Shown: positions 35,191 to 46,985, counted from the stretch's first letter. The stretch: DNA of 64,000 nucleotides from Pycnopodia helianthoides (GCA_032158295.1 CM063256.1:11070953-11134952); one strand, 5' to 3'. A program made the numbers and translations. The notes: a model not told the origin generated them from the sequence alone.

Positions 35191-36329
35191 CCCCAAACGT
35201 TACGTAGAAATTACGATTTCACCATAGCCAAGGAAACTTGTGCACCGATGCAGAAAAATCAAAAACACAACTCAACTTTATCTTCGGTGGCACAACGCGT
35301 CTCGCTCACCGTCAAATAAACAAACAAGTTGTTCACAAATTAACACCGGAAGAAAATCGTTAGCTTCGTGGGACAGGTTCATGAATTTACTGGTGAGATT
35401 CAAGAGGCATGACACAACAATGTCCGTAGTCAAAACATTCAGAGTGCAGGCTTTACACAAAAAGTTGTAGTTTTAAAAAGTCAGTATTTTGATTTCATCT
35501 TGGGATTTTTTCAACTCAATTTACTTTATTTCCAATCCATACACACACAAAAACAAAACAATGGAACATAAGCATATAACGAATATCTATATAGGCAAAG
35601 AATAGGTAATTACATTTATACAATACAACGCAAAAGAAAACAACAACAGAAACATTTGAAAATGGAATTGGAGGGGGCCCATAAAAAGCAGAGCTTGTCG
35701 AGTGCGGACCCCCTAATTTAAGAGTGGGGCAAAATGGTAGATTTGTGCTGGCACGGCAAAGATTTACATCTGCATGGCCTTATATACATCTGCACGGTGC
35801 ACCGCCAGAAAGCTCCAACCATTCCTTCATCCATGCTCCAACCATGCAACCCGAAACTTCTTCACATCCCACGCACGCGCCACTCATGGGGGGATCCTTC
35901 TCAAACTCTGGGTGCACCACCCTAAAATAATAAGCTTCCCATAGCAACCAATGCTAAATGATAAATATTCCATTTAAAGAACATTTCAAAGTCTCACAGC
36001 CTCTTGAAAAGAATTCAAACATATTTTTCTAACAACTAAACTTCATTTTACTTTTCAATTTTTAGTAGTTTAGCCGTTCAACTTTTGAGCAAACTCATCA
36101 ACAACAACCCCCCCCCAAAAAAAAAAAAACACACACACACACACACACACCTGATCGAGTAAAAAAATACCCCATAGTATGAACACTCTTTTTGTTAGCA
36201 AAATAGGGCCAATTGAGGGGCTTATTGTACCCATAATGCTCCAGGTTTGAAGTCATCAACACAAGTGGCACAATATTGCACAATGTGTCACCATCCACGC
36301 ATTAGAAGCCACGACCTTCAAGGGGGATG
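35191..36329. other. No gene recognised; possible LINE 3' sequence and CA run
   Basis: 35520-35720 (TTTACTTTATTTCCAATCC, GGAGGGGGCCCATAAAAAGC) looks like an old retroelement 3' end on the minus strand, unproven. 36108-36151 is a C9A13 junction running into (CA)n. Confidence 0.4.
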
Positions 36330-36725
36330 GCTTCAAGGCTGTCAAAGAATTAATTTCTAAATTATATTGCTCACGTGGAAAGCTATGAAAGACAAGGCAC
36401 TAAAAGCATTTCTTACGAAGGTTCCGTTTGGTGGAACAGTTTACCTGAGAGATTGCGTAAATGAGCCCACCTTGACTTCTTTCACTTCTAAGTACTGGCG
36501 TTTACGGAGTCATTGATTTGTTTTTGTTTCTAACTTGCTATTTGGTTTCTCTGCTTTTGTTCCTGGTGGGTTAAGATTGCTGTTGTTGCTTTATATGGGG
36601 TTTGTTCTTTCACATCCCCCCTTGTTCTGTGTATTGCTTTTTCTACAGGGCTCCCAGGGAGAACAGTGTTTTGATACTGATGGGGCTACCCTGTATAAAT
36701 AACACTTAATAATAATACTAACCGT
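36330..36725 (+). mobile_element. Degraded LINE C-terminal end and 3' UTR, copy 3
   Basis: Reads SVWWNSLPERLR in one frame, then NEPTLTSFTSKYWRLRSH in the next. This is the (V/L)WNSLPxxLR...PTLxSFKSxL block of LINE polymerases with one frameshift. The 3' region (GGGGCTACCCTGTATAAATA) ends in TAATAATAATA, as LINE tails often do. Confidence 0.75.
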
Positions 36726-37146
36726 ATCTCAAGAACTTCTCTCACCGTTTACTCTAAGTCACAATCTTCGATCTACAAACAAACATTCTTCTGACCGTCC
36801 CTAAAACAACCACCTCCTATGGCGATCGTGCCTTGTCAGTATCAGAAATATCCGAGCTACAGATTCTCTGGACATTCTCGAAAGCATGCATAAGACGCGA
36901 CTGTTCGGCATTGCTTATGACTGACTCTATATGGTGCTTGTATTTTGTTTTTTATTAGTTTGCCATCTCTCTTTGATGTGCTCCTTATTACATCCCCTGT
37001 AGGCTGTATACTTAACAAATATAAGTATCTTGTAATGGATGCTTGTCTTAAATGTTCTTCTTCTTTTTCTTCGCCTCGGAATATGTTTGGTCGTAGATAG
37101 ATGGCGCTTTACACATTTTGTATTATTATTATTATTATTATTATTA
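36726..37146 (+). mobile_element. Degraded LINE C-terminal end with (ATT)n tail, copy 4
   Basis: Reads TNILLTVPKTTTSYGDRALS and, in another frame, IRATDSLDILESMHKTRLF. These are decayed LLxVPxxxTxxYGDRAFS and IRxxxSLDxFKSxLKTxLF blocks of LINE polymerases. ATGGCGCTTTACACATTTTG followed by (ATT)8 at 37122-37146 is a typical LINE 3' terminus. Confidence 0.8.
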
Positions 37147-37187
37147 TGGGTTTATTTTTGGATTGATTAATTCATGAAGGAGATGCA

Positions 37188-37274
37188 AAAGGGAAAGAAA
37201 GAAAGAAATAAAGAAAGAAAGAAAGTAAGAAAGAAAGAAATAAAGAAAGAGAGAAAGAAAGAGAGAGAGAGAAA
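37188..37274. repeat. (GAAA)n microsatellite
   Basis: Imperfect GAAA units with GA-rich right end. The Lys/Arg/Glu-rich frame across it is an artefact. Confidence 0.93.
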
Positions 37275-38788
37275 AAGCAACATCGGCTTAACAAATGAAC
37301 CAATTTCCCAAACGAAGGAGAAGCTAACTGGACGAGGTGGAAGTCCACCTTACTCTGAGACCATAGATGAAGGGAATGGTCGGTTCCTACTCCATGGTCG
37401 GACTATATAGAGAAACTAAACCCCGCAAACGTCTGAGGTATTTCAGTGTCGAATTGAAGAAATCTCAAGGAAGCGATAAGCATCAGATTTCGAAATTCCC
37501 CCTGGTCGGAACTGTAGCGAACTCACCCAACCTTCACTAAGTTAATTCCCAGATCTTTCGTAATACTCGGCTGTTCCCAAAGTCGTATTTATCCCGGCGA
37601 GGAAAAAAAAAGGGGGGGGGGGTCTTTTTCCCACCGGAAAAAAGGAATGAATTTGCCTCGGGGGGTTGGGGATCGCGAAAGATACCACTGAGATGTCCGC
37701 TTGTTCTGTCCCGTTTGAAATCGCGCGAGACTGCCTTCAGACCATGGAGGCAACCAGGCTCTATGGACCGAGCAACCCGTGAGATGACGACCCGTTATAA
37801 TCGAGCCAATAACGGGTCACGGGCGGTGCACGTTTACGCTGCTTCTCAACCTTGTGAGTTGGATGGTTGTACACATGCGTAGGTCTTTAAAAAAAAACTT
37901 GAACTAAAATACGGAGAAGAAACATTAACAAATATTGGATGCTTCTGATATAATTGCTTTGGCTGATGTTCATTCTTGTTGGCAGACGTTGCGACCGAAA
38001 TCGAAATGTTTACATTTTTTCTTTCTTTTATTTTAGAGTAGCCCATATTTGGTTTGTTTGTTTCCAACAGATTCAACATTGTTTTGAACACTATGGTGTA
38101 ATTTGTTTTACAAACTGACGACTCCCGTACTTTTGGTTCTCAACCCGGGCTGTTCAAGTATTTTTTAAAAGTTGCTGCACAGAGCAAGGGTTGACCTTTG
38201 TACAAAGACAGAACTCGGAATTACCAATGTGAATATATAGACAATTGTTTTAATCAAACAAAAACAAATCCTTACATATGTTTTATGTGCTTACTGAGTG
38301 TTCTTTGTGATTTTTGTTTACAATTTTCTGTGCTTAAACATAACATTTTCGTCACAGAGTTTCTCTGTGGTTGTTTTTTTTATCTGAAAAAGTGCTGTAA
38401 ACAGTTGTACAACAACGTAATGTTTGTAACAGTTACATACCAAAGCTGCATCATGTGTTCGTAAGTGTTAGACGTTAAAAAACAGTAACAACTGCGAGAG
38501 AAAATATTTTTAAGTATCTTGAGAATGGGCGAACTACAGCCTTCAAATATGTTTTGTGTTTTTAATCGGGGTGAAGTGACCCACTTTGCGGCACTCATTT
38601 TGTAAGCATCGCGTATGAGGGGACAAACTCCGTCCAAACTTGGCCGAAGACATTGCGTTTCTGACGGCACGATCGACTCGACCGCAGGGTGTGCTTGATT
38701 CGGACCACGGAGCAAAGGGCTCGACAACAACAAACTTCAGCGAAACAGAAGGGACGGAACTCTTTCAATATTTGTCAGTGAGTGTACC
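37275..38788. other. No gene recognised; short hairpin and an unexplained block
   Basis: Perfect 10-bp arms GACCCGTTAT / ATAACGGGTC lie at 37789-37818. A11G-type junction near 37603-37621 (A9 then G11). 38490-38740 is CpG-richer (AAGTGACCCACTTTGCGG, GGCACGATCGACTCGACCGC), with a 117-codon minus frame lacking a known domain. Confidence 0.45.
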
Positions 38789-39155
38789 TTAAAGACACTG
38801 GACACCTTTGGTAATTGTCAAAGACCATGTCTTCTCACTTGGTGTATCTCAACATATGCATAAAATAACAAACCTGTGAAAATTTGAACTCAATTGGTCG
38901 TCGAAGTTGCGAGATAATAATGGAAGAAAAAGGGAAGTTGTGTGCTTTCAGATGCTTGATTTCGAGACCTCACGCGTGAGGTCTCAAAATCAATTCAAAT
39001 ATTTTACTTCTTGCTCAAAAACTACGTTACTTCAGAGGGAGCCGTTTCTCACAACGTTTTATACTATCAACAGCTCTCAATTGTTCGTTACCAAGTAAGT
39101 TTTTATGCTAACAATTATTTGGAGTAATTACCAATAGTGTCCAGTGCCTTTAAGA
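38789..39155 (+). mobile_element. MITE family B, copy 4
   Basis: TTAAAGACACTGGACACCTT to AGTGTCCAGTGCCTTTAA. Central palindrome GAGACCTCACGCGTGAGGTC. Very similar to 28888 and 47384. Confidence 0.93.
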
Positions 39156-39273
39156 CAAGTTCAAACAACAACATTTCAAGACAAATCATTCCATTAATTT
39201 TGGTCATGAGTGAGAAAAAAACACAAAGATCTGAGCTCTCAATTTCCACAAGAAGTAATATCACCAGCGCGAC

Positions 39274-39645
39274 TTAAGGCACTGGACACCTTTGGTAATT
39301 GTCAAAGACTAGTATCCTCAGTTGGTGTATCCCAACATATTCATACAATAACAAACCTGTGAAAATTTGGGCTCAATTGGTCATCGAATTTGCAAGAGAA
39401 TAATGAAAGAAAAAACACCCTTGTTGCATTACTTTGTGTGCTTTCAGATGCATCATAAAAGGTAGCTAGAAGTCTTTTATTATTTGAGTGAGAAATTACC
39501 TCTTTCTCAAAAAACTACGTTACTTCAGAGGGAGCCGTTTCTCACAATGTTTTATACTATCAACACTCTCCATTGCTCGTTACCAAATAAGTTTTTATGC
39601 TAACAATTATTTTGAGTAACTACCAATAGTGTCCAGTGCCTTTAA
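39274..39645 (+). mobile_element. MITE family B, copy 5
   Basis: TTAAGGCACTGGACACCTTT to AGTGTCCAGTGCCTTTAA. The central palindrome is replaced by ATAAAAGGTAGCTAGAAGTC. Confidence 0.92.
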
Positions 39646-39664
39646 ACATGAAACTCTACCTCCA

Positions 39665-40026
39665 TGCTTTAAAGGTATTATACAGGATTGGTAGAGCTGG
39701 TAAAATAGCCCCAGACAGTGTTCATTTTTGTGTGATTCAACATATGCATGAACAAACAAACCTGTGAAAGTTTGAGCTCAATTGGTCATCGAGGTCACGA
39801 GAAATTAGTGAAAAGAGACCTTACGTGTCTTATGTTTTTCAAACATCGAGTTTTTATCGCGCGCGATAAAAACTATTGTTTTACTAATTTCTCAGAAACG
39901 AAAGCACTTTAGGCAGAAATATTTTAAGGAACCCTTTCTACCATTACTTACTTTAAATCATGTAAGTTATGTGTGAATCTGTGAACATTTGTTTTTTTTC
40001 GATCTTACCAATAGTGTACAGGGCCT
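39665..40026 (+). mobile_element. MITE family D, copy 3
   Basis: TTTAAAGGTATTATACAGGA to CCAATAGTGTACAGGGCC. Centre holds a perfect 26-bp palindrome at 39849-39874 (left half AGTTTTTATCGCG). Confidence 0.88.
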
Positions 40027-40133
40027 GAATAAGACAGCTGAATAAGACAGCTGAGTAGTATATAGACGTCCCATTACAAAACTCATCCGTGTCATAAACC
40101 CATCCACTATATGTCTTCCTTAATGATTTAATG

Positions 40134-40339
40134 CTACACATAAACCAGATATCCCTGCCACTTGTCAGTGTTAATGCCGGGCAAATTGCTAAGGACCCTC
40201 CTCTGCTCAACTGCAACTTCCTGAACGGCTTTACACTTATACGAGTTCACGGCAGGTAGCTTAATGGGGGAGGGAAAGTCTAGTTTGTATTGTCCAGTCG
40301 TGTTGCCGGAGGCTCGATATGTATCTTCCGCGTGATGCT
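40134..40339 (-). CDS. Candidate terminal exon, possibly LAMP-like
   Basis: The minus strand has a T-rich tract ending CAG at 40340, then 206 nt open to a TAG at 40134-40136. It enters with 2 nt (phase 1 intron). It reads EDTYRASGNTTGQYKL, then SPIKLPAVNSYKCKAVQEVA. The order F-x-P...NSYKC-x(3)-Q-x-V recalls the luminal domain of lysosome-associated membrane proteins (SYxC...Q...V). The transmembrane helix and GYxxI tail expected of LAMPs are absent, and no upstream exon was found. Alternatives are an unrelated secreted-protein exon or chance. Confidence 0.33.
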
Positions 40340-41223
40340 CTGAAAAAAAAAATGCGCATTTTGTTTTTTTTAGCGACTTCTGTTTTTTAAGGGCTAACGC
40401 AGCATCAGATTTGGGAAAAAGTGAATTCACACGTCTAGATTTCAATAAACACACCATACAACAAACTTGTGAAAAAAAATTATCAGTGAAAACAATGGTT
40501 ATACTTGCTAGTTTCGATTGAAAGCACATCGTCGTGTGCCCGGAAGAAGGGCCTTTGGACTCTATTTCTTCAAGGCAAACAAAGTACAGTCACAGAAGAC
40601 CGTCAGCACTTAAATCGCCTATGGGTAAACAAAACCAAAAGTATTACTGTAACAGTTCTGTTGCTATAGAAATACCTCCACAGACATGTTTTCTCATTCC
40701 CATGCATAATTTAACATTCCTATATATAGGCCCTAATGATCCATGAATGAAGGAAAGACACCAAGTCAAACGTTCACGCTCAATTGTCTTGAAACACAAA
40801 TTTGCTCATTAATTAATTGCTCAGCGCCTTTTCTCAGGTAACTGTTCGTAACGCACCTTCTTCCGGCACATAAAACATGCACAAAAAAAAACTGAAACAC
40901 ACCACCCAATTTAGGCAATTCCTCCCGCCTGCAAACACGAGTTCAAGGCTGACAAGAAATACAACCAAACACCCCGAGCTCCGTTGTAAAACCACCCGTA
41001 TGATTAACAGTGCTACCTCACGTCGTATTTGTCTACTTGAGAATATGATATTTAATTTAGGCCTATTATTTAATTTATTTTTAACATTTACAACTTCTTC
41101 TTTTTTTTTGGGGGGGGGGTATTTTTATTGTTTAGATTTGTATTTTATTTTATTTTATTATGTGCTGTTTGTAATTGTATCTTATGAGCAATCCCGCATT
41201 TGGTTTCGATTAAGGTTATTTGT
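40340..41223. other. No gene recognised; repeat M copy and T9G10 junction
   Basis: 40765-40880 matches the complement of 55205-55325 (repeat M). 41101-41119 is T9G10. The 144-codon plus frame at 40877-41311 spans these and has no domain. Confidence 0.5.
40765..40880 (+). repeat. Dispersed repeat M, copy 1
   Basis: TTCACGCTCAATTGTCTTGA, GCGCCTTTTCTC and CACCTTCTTCCGGCACATAA recur inverted at 55205-55325. Confidence 0.7.
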
Positions 41224-41538
41224 TGAGGCAGTGTACACTATTGGTAATTGTCGAAGACCAGTATCCTCACTTGGTGTATCCCAACATACGCATAAAATAA
41301 CAAACCTGTGAAAATTTAAGCTCAATCGGTCATTGAAGTCGAGAGAAATTAGTTAAAAGGAAAAACATATATGTTTTCACGGTGTTTTTTTTAGAACATC
41401 GAGTTTTGTAGGGTCTCATCTCCAGACAAAAGTATTTCAAGGGAATATTTCCTCCACGACCATCTTTGTCAAAATTGAGTGGAAATCTGTAAACATTTCA
41501 TTGTTCGGTCTTACCACTGTTTTGTACACACCCTTTAA
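41224..41538 (+). mobile_element. MITE family D/B-like, copy 4
   Basis: Left part GCAGTGTACACTATTGGTAA is B-like. The interior and right end (AAATCTGTAAACATTTCATT, TTTTGTACACACCCTTTAAA) are D-like, so it appears chimeric or intermediate. Confidence 0.75.
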
Positions 41539-41694
41539 ACAATCATTAAAAAAAAGAACTAGAGTATACGGAGAGAAATGCTTCCCTCTGATCTTTGTGC
41601 AGGGATCGATGATCAAAAACTAAATTAGTAATACTTTTTATATGAAACAAATTCTCCAACATTTCCAGACGACAGAACAAGCACCAGAGGGCTC

Positions 41695-41857
41695 GTCCAT
41701 AATATTGCTAACCACAGAACAGTCTCGCTTAGCATAAATGGGTGACCAGCCAAAACACTGTGTAATGTATACAGCCTGTGACTGGTGCTCTGTTGATTTT
41801 CTGCTAAGCAAACAGTTTTTGAAGATTTCCTGCTTAATATTGTCTAATTTTGAGCCG
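41695..41857. mobile_element. Foldback element family E, degenerate copy 4
   Basis: GTGACCAGCCAAAACACTG, GTGACTGGTGCTCTGTTGAT and TTTCTGCTAAGCAAACAG match E interiors. Ends are decayed. Confidence 0.65.
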
Positions 41858-43019
41858 GTGATTTACTCGACGTAGGATGCAAGAACACACCGGGTGACTC
41901 AGCTGTCTAGTGTCAGCTACAAGCCCTGGGAAATGTGAGAGTTCCTGGCCAAACCAGCTGAGCCATGTCCCGATCCCATCACAGAGCAAACCTCCTCAAG
42001 TTGAACACTTGCCTTATATAATTAATACATAATTGCCGGTGTTAATGTTAGATTATAGCTGTGCGGAGTGTGGACATTTTTTGTTTAGGTGACGACGGCT
42101 ATTTTGTGACTAAAAAAAGATCGACGATTTGTTACGAGGCTATGCTATGAGCATTTGTACCATAATATATGTATTGCGAATGTAGGATCATTGTTTTGTT
42201 TTTGTCGCCATAATGCGGCTGATTTATAGGCAAACTTATTAAGGAAATTACAATAAAAGTCACCTGTGAAAGTTTTAGCTGAATACAGTGGCTATTTATT
42301 GAGAAAACAGCAAAACAACTGTCAATGTATTTTCACCATAGAACGTCGAATCCATCCCCGTTTAGCGAGGTAACACAGCGAGGCACCAACCGCGCCTCTC
42401 TGGCCGCATTGAGGGGCAGCAGCACACGGGATTGGGTCAGGAATTTTTGTGGACATTCATGCTTTATCGATCACGGCAATCGAAATAACCGATTGCGATT
42501 CGGGGCTCTTCAAAAAATGCTTATTGTCCACTAATTTGACATTATTTCAGAAGGACACATTTCTCTTGAGGATTGGTCTGGAATGAAGCTTCAGTTTGAA
42601 ACTAAGGATTTGTTTCTTTATATATAATTACGACAATCACTAAAAACAAACAGATGGACATGAAAGCCAACCGATTGGGCCTCTGAGAGACCAAAACCAG
42701 AAAAAGAGGGAGACAAAACAGAATATGGAGAGCTGAACTAAGAGAATGAACTGGAAAATTAGTGAAGAGGCTTCCCTCCCCATGCAGTGAAATAGGCAAG
42801 AAAGAAAGAAAACAAGAACATAATTCAATTTTTGTTCTGAAATCTTAATAAGGATGCGTTTTTGTCTCTCTTTGTCAGATGGTTGCTAGACGCTTTCCTG
42901 ACAATCGTCTGTCTTTGAATGTTCGCCTTTATCTGTCGCAGATTCCAACTCGATTCAACCGTCACTTCACATAATCCCCTAACCACTCCACAACGTTTTG
43001 TTTCATCATGGTTTCATTA
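41858..43019. other. No gene recognised
   Basis: 42290-42490 contains words similar to 26020-26390 (GAACGTCGAATCCATC, CCTCTCTGGCCGC), suggesting a shared old repeat. No coding assignment. Confidence 0.5.
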
Positions 43020-43300
43020 ACATTGTTCCACCGTAAATTAGCAACAAATGTCCCCCGTTGAATTCCCCTCCATTCTCCCCGGGTGCTGGTGTGGGGGAGC
43101 CGAAGGACACCGGGGCCCCGTCAGACCCCAGGTATACCTGCCGTGTTTCTCACTCTGCAACCCCCAACAGGGCCGGCCCCCGCTGGGGCTCGTAAACTCC
43201 GGATTAATGCGGTAATTAACGGGTTCTGGAAACGATAATTGTAACTGATTGGGGTTTAATTCTCCGTTTAAGCATCACAAATGCAATTGGAGTGGACAAC
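43020..43300. other. GC-rich unique block with homeodomain-type words
   Basis: 43080-43200 is GC-rich in an AT-rich setting, with no long frame. It is followed by GGATTAATGCGGTAATTAAC and GATAATTG. Could be a cis-regulatory element; nothing proves it. Confidence 0.3.
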
Positions 43301-44211
43301 AAATGCCTCACCTCGTTTACCGAGGGTATCCCGGTTTTGAATTTCAGGAGAGAATTGCTCGAAGGAGAAATGTCTTTATAACAGAACAGCATAGAACTTC
43401 CACCCCAATAAACCCAACTATACAACGGCGAATGTTTCTGGTCTTTGTTTATATATCAAACACATTAAAGAATGTAGTTAATTGAAGAGGTCATTCCAAA
43501 CACAGAGCAAGGACTCTTCTTGTTGGTGCTCTGTGATCTAAACACAGCTGAAACAATACGTCGTAGAATTTCTCAATCAAAGAATCATTTGAAATGTTCA
43601 ATATGAAATGTTTGTTTATGTCCAGCGATAACAACAATAACAGAAATAAGTTGTCGAAGTTTTACCTTCACACCTGACGATGTTTACCCTTCTTGAAAGT
43701 GATGTGTGTGGAATGCCTAATTCTATCAAGTTCATTCTGAAAACCATCATCATCAAAACTCTTTATAACTACCTTTGTTGTTTTACTATTGATGATTACT
43801 GGAATGCAGTTAACGAAATGTAAATATATTGGGATCATTTGTAGCACCAAAACCAAAGAGTTGGTAATAAAATGGGGACCAAGACCCATAGAGCAATGGT
43901 AAAACTATGTAGGCCAATAAAGAAATACTGCTTCCACCACGAAAGAGCTTGGGTATTGTAACCAGTAAGACCCTTCCTCCATTTAAGACCAAGACCAAAA
44001 GAGCTGCTAATAAAATCCGCGTATTCACACGGCTAACCTCGGCCTAACCAAATCAGTGTGCGCTCCGTCAGTCAGCAAGTCACTTCACGGCTCGTTTGAC
44101 AGTCTAAACACCGTGCAACAAATGTGCCCGCCCCGGCACGACCCTGGAACGTCTACAAGTAATCACGCCCAACACCTCCGCGTTTGAACCGTGGAAGGGA
44201 GCTGAAAGGGC
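43301..44211. other. No gene recognised
   Basis: Minus frames at 43668-43889 and 43810-44028 are under 75 codons. GGTTTTCAG and GGTAAACAT sites in the first could border a small exon, but support is too weak to call it. Confidence 0.5.
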
Positions 44212-44282
44212 GGGAGGAGAGGAGGGAGGGAGGGGAGGGAGGGAGGGAGGAGGGAGGGAGGGAGGAGGAGGGGGAGGGGGGG
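44212..44282. repeat. (GGGA)n purine tract
   Basis: About 70 bp of GGGA/GGA units; triplex or quadruplex formation is possible. Confidence 0.93.
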
Positions 44283-44714
44283 GCTTTGAAATGCCCAGAT
44301 TTCAGATCAGGGGAGAGGGTTTTCAGTCTTCTTGATTCCACGGTTCTACGTCCATGCTTGATCGTAGATGCCAGAAATCTGTTGTTCTTGTTTTTGTGCG
44401 TTTTGTCGTCACTTAGCCTCGAGAATGACTCTGCTATAGGGTCGAATCGTCAGGCCACTAACTATTGTTTGCAAATGTTAATAGTTATGTTTTATGGATA
44501 TTAATCAATGACCAATATGTCCTACATCTTTGAGAGGTGTTTTGGTTTACATATTTCTCGCTGCACGGTCTTTCTAAAGTATGTGGTTTCTTGACACACA
44601 GGGCATTTTTTTTTTACAGAAAGTTGTCACGTATGAAAAATCAAAGATGGATGTAGCTTCTTCTTTGGATTACTTGGAGTGGAAATTTCTCTAAAGAAAA
44701 ACCTACCTGATCAC

Positions 44715-44906
44715 GGCCCAATTTCATAGAGCTGCCTAAGCAGAAAATACTGCTTAGACAATTTCTGCTTAGCAAAAATAAGCAGGACACCAGCCACAGA
44801 TAGTACATGTGAGATGGTACTTTGGTGGTAACCTTATTCTGGTAAGCATAATTTTGTTGTGCTTAGCTACTTTTGTGCTCAAGCAGCTCTATGAAATCGG
44901 GCCCAG
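44715..44906. mobile_element. Foldback element family E, copy 5
   Basis: GGCCCAATTTCATAGAGCTG to CAGCTCTATGAAATCGGGCC. Complete ends. Confidence 0.93.
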
Positions 44907-44920
44907 AATTGACACGGTTT

Positions 44921-45060
44921 CCAGGTCGACTGACCCATTTCTAGGGGTCAGGTTAACCCATAAACTGGTAAAATTAAAAAGTGGTTTGGAGTCCTGATTC
45001 TGTGTCAGTCTGACACAGATTCCGGGTCATACTGACCCAGAAATGGGTCTGACCCCCCCC
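44921..45060. repeat. Dispersed repeat L, copy 2
   Basis: GACTGACCCATTTCTAGGGG, GTCAGTCTGACACAGATTCC and TGACCCAGAAATGGGTCTGA pair with 13195-13280. Inverted words give a foldback. Ends in a C run. Confidence 0.7.
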
Positions 45061-45189
45061 CCTGCGACTTGGATCACCCGGGGATCAACTCCTGACCCAA
45101 CGTTTAAGAGTGTGTTCTAACGTCCATGGTCTAAGTGGTCAAAGCATGATGTTCTACTTCTATGAAATAGATCGACAACGTGGGTAACA

Positions 45190-45588
45190 TTTAAAGGAAC
45201 ATTACATGATTGGTTTTTGCTAACAAAACAGTTGCTGGCAGTGTAAGCACTTTATGTATAATCCACCATATAGCATAAACTGACAAACCTGTAGAAGTTT
45301 GAGATCGATCGGCCATCTGGGTCACGAGAAAATAGTGAAAAACCGACTACACATTTGCATGAAATCATATAGATTCAACAAATGAATAAAAACGCTCACT
45401 GAGCGATAAACTCCAATCGGAAAATTAGTTTATTCACTTCTCATCAAATATGGCATTTCAGACAGAAATATTTCAAGGGATGTTTTCTACTATCATCATC
45501 ATTAGACCGTGTGAGTTTTATGTAAATCTGTATCAAAAAGTATATTTTACAATTTTTTTTTTTTACCAATTCTGTAATGTCCCTTTAG
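45190..45588 (-). mobile_element. MITE family A, copy 5
   Basis: TTTAAAGGAACATTACATGA to AATTCTGTAATGTCCCTTTA, interior in the same orientation as 25547. Includes a T12 run near the right end. Confidence 0.92.
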
Positions 45589-45899
45589 GTTGACCCCTTG
45601 TAATTATATTCAGTCACATCATGGTCACATTCACCAGTCTTCCAATAAACTCAACCTATACGACTGATGGTTGAGTGCAGATGAAATTAGATCGAGATCG
45701 TAATGTAAGATTAACGGTCGACTCCCGTTGACGACCGTACATTTCTTTTCTTTTTTTAACGGCATCCATTTTATTTGGCATCCATGCTGATTCACGCAAA
45801 CACCGTTAAATTACGAACAAATTTGTTACGTACAAATGTGGCCAACCCGTCCCGCGTCCCCTAGTCAGCTACCAGCATCCCAAACAGCCTACAAAGAGT

Positions 45900-46085
45900 G
45901 GCTAATATTGACCGTGTGACCCCCGTGATCAAAAGAGCCACAGAGCCTGGACTTTCTGCGGGCACAAAATGTACACAGCTCAAAGAAAACTTAGAATCGC
46001 ATGGAGATTCAAGCACCGTATGGTTTTATCAACTTTTGAAACGAAAAAGGGGGCACATCTCAAACTTAGTCAGCCTTTTTTTAAT
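45900..46085 (-). repeat. Dispersed repeat O, copy 3 (inverted)
   Basis: AAGAGCCACAGAGCCTGGAC and AGGGGGCACATCTCAAACTT are complements of O landmarks at 24630 and 34960. Confidence 0.65.
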
Positions 46086-46780
46086 TTATTTATTATTATT
46101 ATTTTTTTTTTACAATGTTTGGCTTTGTTTGGTCATTTATAACATGTAACATTTCTCATGCAATGGGTGTAGTATCTTGCCATGCCAGGGAATGCCCTGG
46201 AATGCGCACGTTCACTCTTGTTGTAACAGCATTTATATATGCCGAGGTGATGTAGGCTTTGCACGGTATATACAACCCGTACCATCAACCATGGAGGTAG
46301 AAATAGACCTCCATGCATAACCATGGAGGGCCAGGGTGCATCAATGAGACCAACTCCAAAACATGACAAGAACAACAAAAAAACCCTTGTAAACAAAGTA
46401 GGCCCTACCATGTGGAAATCAACAAACGCGAAATGTGGACATTACCCAATCATACCACAATTACCTGTTAATAACAAAGGAGGGTCCACGTTATGAATTT
46501 TAATTGCATAATTTATACAGTCGACAGGTGGGATCTGTTCAACGATACCCCCAGTTTGTCCCGCCGGGGAGTCCGCACTCAGCGGAACACGGAGTTTGTT
46601 TATTTTAAAATTTTCGAATCGGTAATTACCTTTTTTAAATAAGAGAATGTGGGTCAGATTCGACGGGGAATCTAGTTCACACCGTGGAGATGAAAGGACA
46701 GAGAAAATGGTGAAGGCATTGGTGGAAGTATCCGTAGCGCTGTTTCCAGCCCACTCGGCCTAAATATTGAATCAATGATG
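46086..46780. other. No gene recognised
   Basis: A TTA/T tract follows at 46080-46112. CCATGGAGGTAGAAATAG at 46288 recurs at 63718. 46480-46640 is non-repetitive with FOX-like GTTTGTTTATTT and an E-box CAGGTG. Confidence 0.5.
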
Positions 46781-46985
46781 TTAAAGGCACAGTACACGTT
46801 TGGTAATGACTCTGAAAATGAATGGCAATAAAAACTTACTTGGTTAGAAGCACAGCAGCCTTGGGTAGTATAATGAATTTTGAGAACTTTTAACTTCGAA
46901 GTACATACGGTTATGGAAAGTATATTACTTTTGATTTCCCAAAATTTAAATCTGAGAAGCGTTTCGTCAGAAAAATTAAATTTTC
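46781..46985 (+). mobile_element. MITE family C, 5' half (copy 4)
   Basis: TTAAAGGCACAGTACACGTT and the left interior match 33108. The right half is missing after AAATCTGAGAAGCGTTTCGT. Confidence 0.88.

Noticed and set aside
43668..43889. Small exon bounded by GGTTTTCAG and GTAAAC
   Set aside because: Only about 50 nt, weak sites and no domain.
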